Source: an uncultured Bacteroidales bacterium (GTDB taxonomy: Bacteria > Bacteroidota > Bacteroidia > Bacteroidales > UBA932). Taken from it: 38,673 bases of DNA. Below the pieces are notes generated by a model that was given only the letters and a program-made list of their open reading frames with translations, did no database searches and had not been told where the DNA came from. Of the stretch, positions 32,910-38,673 are shown piece by piece (positions within the stretch are counted from its first letter, which is position 1; every line of letters starts with the position of its first letter). The stretch spans positions 1 to 38,673 of the forward strand of contig CANRID010000022.1 of the NCBI GenBank assembly GCA_947630665.1, read 5' to 3'. The position numbers and the translations under genes are program-made.

Positions 32910-34088
32910 TTATTGTTTGCTAATTATTTCCCGATAAAGCACCAGCCCTTTGGTTGTCAGAAGATATTTCTGGCGTGAATGGCGAGGGGAATCGGGGTAC
33001 AGCAAACGTACATAACCTTTGGATATGGACGGTTTCAAGTAGAGATTAAGGAAGTTGTCGCGTCCTTTCAATCCAAGTGCTTCCATTATCTGTTTTACAG
33101 ACATTTGCTGTTCACCAAGCGTTCGCACCAATTTTTCAATATTCGGGTTGTTTGTATGCCGCTTGTCCTGCAATGTATCATCAGTCGCCTCGCACTTGTC
33201 CTGCACTTGTCCTGCGCTTGTCCTGTCTGCAAGATTCGGTTGGACTTTCCATTCCTCCGCCGGATTTATATGCAGATAACGATTGCGCAAATCCCATCTT
33301 TCTCCCAACAGCAGATTGCGGAAGAATCGCTCCAAATAAACAGGAGTATAGTCTATGCCTTTCAACGCGTTCTTGTAGTTTGCGCGCACCAATGCATTTC
33401 GAAAGTACCACGAGTGTTTTGCAAACATATCATTGGTGATGTCAAATCCAATGGAGCGGAGATACTGAATCGTGAATACCGCCGTCGTGCGGGTGTTTCC
33501 TTCCCCAAACGCATGAATCTGCCAAAGACCCGATACGAAACGGGTAATGTGGGAAATCATGGCATCGGCGGTAATGCCTTTATAGCTGAAATTGCGCTCT
33601 TGTTCAATGTCATAATCTAACGCCCTATGCAAATCCTCCCAGTTCAGATAGTTTACCGTCTCATTCTCCAGCACCCACTCTTTTTTCGTGATATTGTAGT
33701 CCCGAACTCTACCTGCATGCTTGAATATGCCGGCAAAGATTCGGCGATGTAGCGCAATGTATCCTTGGGCGCTAAAATCAAGTGTATGATTTGACAGGAT
33801 TTTGGATATATTCGCTGATACCCCGTCAGCCTCTCGTTTCTCATCATCAGGCTCCCGATAGGATTTTGACCGGTAATAAGTCTTTATGAGTTCACGAACT
33901 TCATCAATATCAATTTCTCCCTCAATATGCCTTTTGGCTGTTTTATTGAGGTAGTCGGATGTTGTAAGCCCGTCAACAGCCTGCAGACCTATGGCAGTCT
34001 GCCAGATATACGCCTTTTCTCTTTTCTCCGGCTCTCCCTGACGGATATATTCGTCAAAATCGGTTATTGTTTTTCTATCTTTATTCAT
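32910..34088 (-). CDS. Fic-domain protein with variant motif and C-terminal HTH
   Basis: 392 residues. The N-terminal helix NKTAKRHIEGEIDIDEVREL (49-68) looks like a built-in VbhA-type inhibitory segment, though the usual S/T four residues before the Glu is Lys. The Fic core has HAFGEGNTR (192-200): catalytic His kept, but Pro is Ala and the second Gly of GNGR is Thr. A linker (about 288-299) is encoded by an 11-bp tandem repeat. The C-terminal winged helix (MSVKQIMEALGLKGRDNFLN) ends the protein. Fic enzymes transfer AMP or other nucleotides to target proteins. The motif is a known relaxed variant, so activity is plausible. Confidence 0.88.
   Translation of the reverse strand: MNKDRKTITDFDEYIRQGEPEKREKAYIWQTAIGLQAVDGLTTSDYLNKTAKRHIEGEIDIDEVRELIKTYYRSKSYREPDDEKREADGVSANISKILSNHTLDFSAQGYIALHRRIFAGIFKHAGRVRDYNITKKEWVLENETVNYLNWEDLHRALDYDIEQERNFSYKGITADAMISHITRFVSGLWQIHAFGEGNTRTTAVFTIQYLRSIGFDITNDMFAKHSWYFRNALVRANYKNALKGIDYTPVYLERFFRNLLLGERWDLRNRYLHINPAEEWKVQPNLADRTSAGQVQDKCEATDDTLQDKRHTNNPNIEKLVRTLGEQQMSVKQIMEALGLKGRDNFLNLYLKPSISKGYVRLLYPDSPRHSRQKYLLTTKGLVLYREIISKQ
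33192..33224. repeat. 11-bp tandem repeat x3 inside the Fic gene
   Basis: Units GCACTTGTCCT, GCACTTGTCCT, GCGCTTGTCCT. The unit length is not a multiple of three, so gain or loss of one unit would shift the frame between the Fic domain and the C-terminal HTH. A related CTTGTCCTGC lies a little upstream, near 33162. Confidence 0.85.
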
Positions 34089-34193
34089 ACACTACTCTCT
34101 TACGGCTAATTAAACTGAGAGTCAATTATGGCATAACACATTGTACGTCATGAGTGGGTATTTCTTCAAAGAATGGGTTCATACAATGAGTAT

Positions 34194-35261
34194 TTACTGA
34201 GTTACAAAAACTCGCCAGCTCCCATCTTTCTCTCCGCGCTCCACATATTTCTTGGAAATCAATTGATCCAACAATTTCTGTATGGCGGTTATACTGATGC
34301 CGGTTTCCTCTTTCATATCTGCCAGCGTCAATACAGGTTGAGTTTGCATCGCGTGCAGTATCTTTGTGTAATTTGGCGTTCGGAATGCAATCCGCTCTCC
34401 ATCATACCACCATACATTTTCATTCTTGTCGCTTACAAACAATACGTCGTTATATATCTCTGTCGCCACCAAATCATTGAAATATTTCAAGAAAGGACGA
34501 ATATCCTTGATGTCTGCAGCCGCACCATCGCTTGGTACCGGACCTACTGTAATGTCAGTCCGATGCAAAGCCTCCAAATATGCACTTTTTTTGCGACTGC
34601 GGACAACTATCATCGGATATCCGTGGCGGGTCAGGATGTAATTCACCATCAATCGGGCAATGCGACCGTTGCCATCCTCGAAAGGATGAATGCGTATATA
34701 CCGATAATGAAACAGCGCAGCAAGCTCCACAGGAGAGAGTTTCCCCTCTTGTTCGGCGGTATTATACCAATCTACCAAATCACTCATCAACCCTGGGGTT
34801 TCCTCCGGTGAGGCATACTCGAACCGGTCTCCATATCGTGTAATAACGCTATTTGGACGCGTCTTATAGTGTCCGGCGTGTATCACATAACTTGTCTGCA
34901 TACCATCCGGCAAATCACGATACACAGTGTAATCCTCTCGCAATATGGTTTTGTGCAATGTCCGGATAAAACTTTGCGTCAAAGGCGTCCCTTTCAGTAT
35001 AGCCTCTTCGGTCATCATTCGCAAGCCGACATTGCTTGCAGTCATCTCCTGTACGTCACGCACATCGGCCTCACCAATCACTTTCCCGAAAAGTAGCAGG
35101 ATTTCTGTCTGTCCATAGGTCAATGTATTACCCTCAATGTGGTTACTGTTATAATTAAAGTCTACAGTAAATCGGCGGTTAAGCCTTTCCCGATCCTTCT
35201 CCGACAGAGGCTGCAGTTCCTGCCATGCTGTCAACGCCTTCTTTAGATTCAGATACTTCAT
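34194..35261 (-). CDS. Fic-family AMPylator with self-inhibitory motif
   Basis: 355 residues. Class II Fic protein: inhibitory helix NSNHIEGN (S39...E43-G44, the S/TxxxEG motif) at the N-terminus, Fic_N region, then the canonical HPFEDGNGR (192-200), followed by IARLMVNYIL. The C-terminal winged helix (LTLADMKEETGISITAIQKLLDQL) is typical of the long Fic/DOC class. All catalytic and inhibitory residues are present, so an autoinhibited AMP transferase is expected. Lies 105 bases upstream of the first Fic gene, same strand, with its own -7 box at 35288-35295. Confidence 0.93.
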   Translation of the reverse strand: MKYLNLKKALTAWQELQPLSEKDRERLNRRFTVDFNYNSNHIEGNTLTYGQTEILLLFGKVIGEADVRDVQEMTASNVGLRMMTEEAILKGTPLTQSFIRTLHKTILREDYTVYRDLPDGMQTSYVIHAGHYKTRPNSVITRYGDRFEYASPEETPGLMSDLVDWYNTAEQEGKLSPVELAALFHYRYIRIHPFEDGNGRIARLMVNYILTRHGYPMIVVRSRKKSAYLEALHRTDITVGPVPSDGAAADIKDIRPFLKYFNDLVATEIYNDVLFVSDKNENVWWYDGERIAFRTPNYTKILHAMQTQPVLTLADMKEETGISITAIQKLLDQLISKKYVERGEKDGSWRVFVTQ

Positions 35262-35287
35262 CCGGATTCATGTTTGCAATCAATATG

Positions 35288-35336
35288 CAAATATACAAAA
35301 GAATACTTAAAAAGGTTGTAGAGATATAACCTTTTT
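35288..35336 (-). promoter_or_regulatory. Promoter and inverted repeat upstream of the second Fic gene
   Basis: -7 box TATATTTG on the minus strand (35288-35295). Just upstream, AAAAAGGTT (35309-35317) and AACCTTTTT (35328-35336) form a perfect 9-bp inverted repeat with a 10-base loop. It could be an operator or a bidirectional terminator separating the Fic gene from the AbiEii remnant. Confidence 0.6.
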
Positions 35337-35360
35337 CGAATCATTTATCAGGAAAATGAT

Positions 35361-35877
35361 TCCAACGTCGCAGGTTTCAGTGAAGATATGGATTTTACGC
35401 TATTGAAAGAAAACCGATCTTTTGACTTTGAGCAATATTTCCAGCCCATCATAGACCAGTTCTCCGTTGTCGGACGAAATGTGGAGATTAAAAAGAAAGA
35501 CAAGAGGAATTTTGGCAAGGTTGAGTCTGCATTTCTGAAAGACAACACAGACGTTTATGACACGTTATGTTGAGCTTCCCGATTTGTTTGCCGGAAAGAT
35601 GCACGCCTTCGTATTCCGGGTATGGAAGTCACGCGTAAAAGGGCGTGATTAGTATGACTTTGAATGGTATGTAAGAAATGGCATTGAACTTGATTTCCGG
35701 CATCTTCAGGAAAGAATACGTCAGTTTAACGGCTGGGAGATGCTCTTGAACGAATTTGTGAATGAATTGAAAAAACGTCTTGCCACCACTGAGATCAATC
35801 AGGTGAAAGCTGATGTACTGCCCTTTCTCAACAATTCTCGGGAATTGGGGATATGGTCCAATGACTATTTCTTATAG
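35361..35877 (+). pseudogene. AbiEii-type nucleotidyltransferase toxin, decayed
   Basis: Remnant matching AbiEii/AbiGii toxins. The first block, GFSEDMDFTLLKENRSFDF (frame of 35388) to SAFLKDNTDVYD, ends at about 35570. A second block in another frame, TRYVELPDLFAGKMHAFVFR to VKADVLPFLNNSRELGIW, ends DYFL-stop at 35875-35877. The N-terminus with the GG-S nucleotide-binding loop is missing, about 30 codons are lost at the junction, and TAG at 35650-35652 replaces a Trp (GRD-stop-YDFEWYVRNG). No AbiEi-like antitoxin is next to it. Non-functional. Confidence 0.85.
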
Positions 35878-35889
35878 TGCGACCATGTT

Positions 35890-35916
35890 AATATTCTCCA
35901 CGGTGTGGAGAATATT
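35890..35916. repeat. 12-bp perfect palindrome
   Basis: AATATTCTCCAC, spacer GGT, GTGGAGAATATT. It lies 13 bases after the AbiEii remnant stop and about 80 bases before the truncated rfbB. No T-run follows on either strand, so it is not a typical terminator. Confidence 0.8.
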
Positions 35917-35995
35917 TCCGGAAAGGTCAGATAAAACAGACGGAACTCTGCCGTAAAACAGTTCGATGACTTCCGTGCAATCAGCGCATTGTATA

Positions 35996-36055
35996 GAGAT
36001 GCGACCCGATGAATCCGGCACCGCCAGTGATGAGAATATTACGCCTAGTACTCAT
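35996..36055 (-). pseudogene. rfbB: dTDP-glucose 4,6-dehydratase, first 20 codons only
   Basis: From the ATG at 36053-36055 the minus strand reads MSTRRNILITGGAGFIGSHL, the N-terminal Rossmann motif of RfbB, then leaves homology (YTMR-stop). The position just after rfbD fits the usual rfbA-C-D-B order. The remaining roughly 330 codons were removed at the island junction near 35996. Confidence 0.82.
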
Positions 36056-36914
36056 GTTCCTTCAAATTTTGCAGACACTTTTTGAGTGAATCGGTCCAAT
36101 AGGGGATGCGGATGCCGAACGTCGTTTTGATCTTCGTCTTGTCCAGCACCGAGTAGGCCGGACGTTTCACCTTCGAGGAAAACTCATCGGAATGACAGGG
36201 AAGAATGTCACATGACGTATGACCTGCCAGTTCGGCGATCGTTTTAGTGAAATCGTACCACGAGCATACGCCTTCGTTCGAGTAGTGGTAGATGCCTTCG
36301 TTGCCCGTGTATTTGCGGCTCTCGACCATTTCAAAAATCGTTTCAGCGAGGTCTCGTGCATAGGTTGGCGTCCCAGTCTGGTCGAAAACGACTTTAAGTT
36401 CGGGTTGTGTGGCCGTGAGGTTGAGCATCGTCTTGACAAAATTCTTTCCGAATTCGGAGTAAAGCCATGCCGTGCGGAGGATGATATGGTGGCAGCCGAT
36501 GCGGGCGATGGCTTGTTCACCATGGAGTTTCGTTTCACCGTAGACTCCCGCAGGCTCCCCCAGCCGGTCTTCCTTGCAGGGGGTATTGTACAGACCTCCT
36601 CCGAATACGTAGTCTGTTGAAACGTGAATGAGCCAGCCATCATGTCGTTTCATGACTGCGGCCAGATATGCTACTGCTGTGGCATTGATCCGTTCAGCCT
36701 GCTCGCGGTCGTCCTCGGCCTTGTCAACATTCGTATAGGCCGCACAGTTGATGATGATTCCGATGCTGTTCGTTGTGACCATCCTCTCGATGGCTGAACA
36801 TCGGTAATATCCCGTTCAGCGACATCCGTAAAGATATAGGGTCGGCACTCTGGCGACGACTAAGCGCAAAGTGCTGCCCAACTGTCCGTTGGATCCCGTA
36901 ACAAGGATATTCAT
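36045..36914 (-). pseudogene. rfbD: dTDP-4-dehydrorhamnose reductase, two frameshifts near the N-terminus
   Basis: The start at 36914 gives MNILVTGSNGQLGSTLRLVV, the correct Rossmann start, but the frame hits TGA after YGCR. The expected continuation YIFTDVAERDITDV lies in a second frame (shift between about 36838 and 36870), and a further one-base loss near 36793 moves to the frame of MVTTNSIGIIINCAAYTNVDK, which then runs intact to 36045. The intact part has the catalytic VYGETKLHGE (YxxxK) and HVSTDYVF. Family role: last step of dTDP-L-rhamnose synthesis. Two single-base changes; sequencing error is possible but the neighbouring rfbB loss favours decay. Confidence 0.85.
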
Positions 36915-36916
36915 GT

Positions 36917-37489
36917 TCAGTAGAGATTTTCGTTATAGTCGAACAACCACACATCGGCATCGTTGAGATACGGGTGGTGATTATCCTTTCCCGACAGCAC
37001 AACTTTGTCTGCCGGAATACGCCAATCAATGGCCAGCGTGGGGTCGTTCCATGCCAATGCGCCCTCGGATTGCGGGGCGTAGTAGTTGTCGCACTTGTAT
37101 TGAAATATGGCTTCCTCCGAGAGAACCGAGAATCCGTGGGCGCAACCTCGTGGCAGAAAGAATTGCCGGTGGTTCTCGCCCGTCAGTTCCACGGCGATGT
37201 GCCGACCGAATGTGGGTGAACCGCGCCGGATGTCGACGGCGATGTCGAGTACCCGTCCGGAAATCACCCGCACCAACTTGGCTTGGGCGTGCGGCGGTTT
37301 CTGGAAATGCAACCCCCGCACTACGCCGTAGGAGGATTTCGATTCGTTGTCCTGTACGAAACGGATAGGGGCGACCTCTGCCTCGAACTCCCGCTGGGAA
37401 AAGCTCTCGAAGAAATAGCCTCGCGCATCGCAGAAAAGGCGCGGTTCAATGATGACTACGCCTTCTATGTCCGTCTTGATGATCTTCAT
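36917..37489 (-). CDS. rfbC: dTDP-4-dehydrorhamnose 3,5-epimerase
   Basis: 190 residues, cupin fold. Starts MKIIKTDIEGVVIIEPRLFC; FFESFSQREF and FVQDNESKSSYGVVRGLHFQ contain substrate-binding and catalytic residues (H61), with later FFLPRGCAHGFSVLSEEA and QYKCDNYYAPQSEGALAWNDP all conserved. Third enzyme of dTDP-L-rhamnose synthesis: epimerises C3 and C5 of the 4-keto sugar. Four bases after rfbA and 2 before rfbD. Intact, although its pathway partners rfbD and rfbB are broken here. Confidence 0.96.
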   Translation of the reverse strand: MKIIKTDIEGVVIIEPRLFCDARGYFFESFSQREFEAEVAPIRFVQDNESKSSYGVVRGLHFQKPPHAQAKLVRVISGRVLDIAVDIRRGSPTFGRHIAVELTGENHRQFFLPRGCAHGFSVLSEEAIFQYKCDNYYAPQSEGALAWNDPTLAIDWRIPADKVVLSGKDNHHPYLNDADVWLFDYNENLY

Positions 37490-37493
37490 ATTG

Positions 37494-38399
37494 TCAGTCC
37501 AGATTTTCCTGCCCCGTGCAGTCTATTTCAGCAATGACTTTCAGCAGGTATTGGCCATATGGATTCTTCAGCATGGGCTGAGCCAGTTCGCGCATCTTCT
37601 CGCGGGTAATCCAACCCTTGCGGTAGGCGATGCCCTCCAAACAGGCTACTTTCAGCCCTTGCCGTTTTTCGATGACCTCGATATAGGTTGAGGCTTCCGA
37701 CAGCGAATCGTGCGTACCCGTGTCTAACCACGCGAAGCCACGGCCCAATGTACACACCTTCAATTCGCGGTCGGCGAGGAATTGCTGATTGACACTCGTG
37801 ATTTCCAACTCCCCACGCGCCGAGGGCTTGATGGATTTGGCCACCTTGACGACCTTGTTCGGGTAGAAATAGAGTCCTCCGACAGCATAATTGGATTTCG
37901 GACAGGCGGGTTTTTCCTCAATGGAGAGGCAGTTACCGACCGCATCGAACTCCGCAACGCCATAGCGCTCCGGGTCGTTGACCCAATAGCCGAAAATCGT
38001 GGCCTTGCGCTCCTCTTCGACTGTGCGAACCGCTTCGTGGAGCAAAGCGGAAAAGCCGCTGCCATGGAAAATGTTATCCCCTAAAACGAGGCACACATCG
38101 TCATTACCAATGAACTCCTCACCAATGAGAAAGGCCTGCGCCAGTCCGTCGGGCGAGAGTTGTGTAGCGTAGTGTAACTTTAATCCGAAATCGGAGCCGT
38201 CGCCGAAGATCCGTTTGAAATTAGGCAGATCCTGCGGAGTGGAGATAATGAGAATTTCGCGGATGTCCGCGAGCATCAGCACCGAGAGCGGATAGTATAT
38301 CATCGGCTTGTCGAAAACCGGCAACAATTGTTTAGACACGCCTTTCGTTATCGGGTATAGCCGCGTGCCGGAGCCGCCCGCCAAAATGATTCCTTTCAT
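37494..38399 (-). CDS. rfbA: Glucose-1-phosphate thymidylyltransferase
   Basis: 301 residues. N-terminal nucleotide-binding signature [18 protein letters not shown], then [52 protein letters not shown] and [15 protein letters not shown], all complete. Catalyses dTTP plus glucose-1-phosphate to dTDP-glucose, the first step toward dTDP-rhamnose for surface polysaccharide. First gene of the leftward rfb cluster; only 87 bases separate its start from the right-hand repeat, so the native promoter may have been replaced by the inserted element. Confidence 0.96.
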   Translation of the reverse strand: MKGIILAGGSGTRLYPITKGVSKQLLPVFDKPMIYYPLSVLMLADIREILIISTPQDLPNFKRIFGDGSDFGLKLHYATQLSPDGLAQAFLIGEEFIGNDDVCLVLGDNIFHGSGFSALLHEAVRTVEEERKATIFGYWVNDPERYGVAEFDAVGNCLSIEEKPACPKSNYAVGGLYFYPNKVVKVAKSIKPSARGELEITSVNQQFLADRELKVCTLGRGFAWLDTGTHDSLSEASTYIEVIEKRQGLKVACLEGIAYRKGWITREKMRELAQPMLKNPYGQYLLKVIAEIDCTGQENLD

Positions 38400-38486
38400 G
38401 AAATTTTATAAATATGCGTTGGTTGAATTAAAATAGAGTATACTTAATCTGGCCGATGGACGATAATCGATGAAATTGAAATATAT

Positions 38487-38562
38487 GTTAGTGGTCAATT
38501 TAGGGCGTCCAACAGTATACACTCGTCGAGAGACGTTTGCCCATGTTGTGTTTCCCCTGTTG
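38487..38562. repeat. Right arm of the 76-bp terminal inverted repeat
   Basis: Exact reverse complement of 1-76. The minus-strand ORF end at 38576-38578 lies 13 bases outside it, as expected if the arm is the 3' end of an insertion element. The outermost bases (GTTAGTGGTCAATTTAGGGC) would be the element tip. Confidence 0.75.
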
Positions 38563-38575
38563 TTTTTCTGATTTT

Positions 38576-38673
38576 TTATCGTGTCAAGGCCGGCAGGTAT
38601 TCCTTGTAGGTATCCGACCCCAGAACCTCGCACCGGAAGAAGTCTCCGAAGAAGTTCCAGACCGACTTGCCGC
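38576..38673 (-). CDS. C-terminal end of an unidentified ORF, probably a transposase (partial)
   Basis: The minus strand reads KSVWNFFGDFFRCEVLGSD, then TYKEYLPALTR-stop (TAA at 38576-38578); the gene continues beyond the window. I do not recognise the family from 31 residues. Its position, ending 13 bases before the repeat found at both window ends, makes a transposase the likeliest call. Confidence 0.45.
   Translation of the reverse strand, partial: GKSVWNFFGDFFRCEVLGSDTYKEYLPALTR

Noticed and set aside
28171-35995. Search for a direct repeat of the tRNA-Lys 3' end at the right border of the island (att site)
   Set aside because: No copy of the T-arm/acceptor sequence was seen near 35878-36000, so an integrase-type insertion at this tRNA is not supported.
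38406-38633. 75-residue minus-strand open frame spanning the right inverted repeat
   Set aside because: It crosses the element tip into rfbA upstream DNA and overlaps the better-supported ORF end at 38576 in another frame.

Overview
The window looks like a chromosomal segment, probably a whole assembly contig, of a Bacteroidales bacterium. The evidence is Bacteroidetes-type -7 boxes (TAnnTTTG) in front of many genes, dense lipoprotein signals, a FimA/Mfa-type fimbrial operon with DUF3575 and Mfa2-like partners, FISUMP and Big_2 domains, and tRNAs with encoded CCA ends. The genus (for example Alistipes, Parabacteroides or Bacteroides) cannot be fixed by eye.

Layout. (1) 1-76 and 38487-38562 are a perfect 76-bp inverted repeat. 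At the right end it lies just downstream of the C-terminus of an unidentified ORF, so the window seems to be bounded by two inverted copies of one mobile element. (2) 346-16026 is a large divergent redox/hydrolase module. A leftward operon (flavodoxin lipoprotein, flavodoxin, aldo/keto reductase, flavin reductase) and a rightward 13-gene operon (2 more aldo/keto reductases, 2 iron-ADH-fold proteins, a RibD/DHFR-like reductase, 3 alpha/beta-hydrolase proteins, an FMN-reductase-fold lipoprotein, a FISUMP lipoprotein and 3 flavodoxins) share one 347-bp control region. Many members are exported or lipidated. The last flavodoxin is a pseudogene, and the AraC-type regulator beside it survives only as an N-terminal stub. 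(3) 16137-17400 is a scar region with gene remnants, a 19-bp direct repeat and tRNA-Ser(CGA). (4) 17800-20056 holds a CDF metal exporter and an OmpA-family protein. (5) 20123-28043 starts with a 78-bp tandem repeat and continues as a fimbrial operon (DUF3575 protein, large lipoprotein, fimbrillin, Mfa2-like anchor, Big_2 tip-like protein). (6) 28171-35995 starts with tRNA-Lys(TTT), then an accessory/defence-like island: a truncated ORF6N gene, two DUF4143 AAA ATPases, a DUF3791/DUF3990 pair, two Fic proteins and a decayed AbiEii nucleotidyltransferase. (7) 35996-38399 is a leftward dTDP-rhamnose cluster. rfbA and rfbC are intact, rfbD carries two frameshifts, and only the first about 20 codons of rfbB remain.

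How the parts work together. The redox module reads as a reductive/ester-cleaving system whose electron-carrier-like flavodoxins and several enzymes sit outside the cytoplasm. One of its iron-ADH-fold proteins has lost all recognisable metal ligands. This module is the best candidate for an undescribed system. The fimbrial operon is a standard type V pilus arrangement with an added Ig-like adhesin or tip. The island between tRNA-Lys and rfbB cut into genes on both sides, which is consistent with acquisition and repeated rearrangement.
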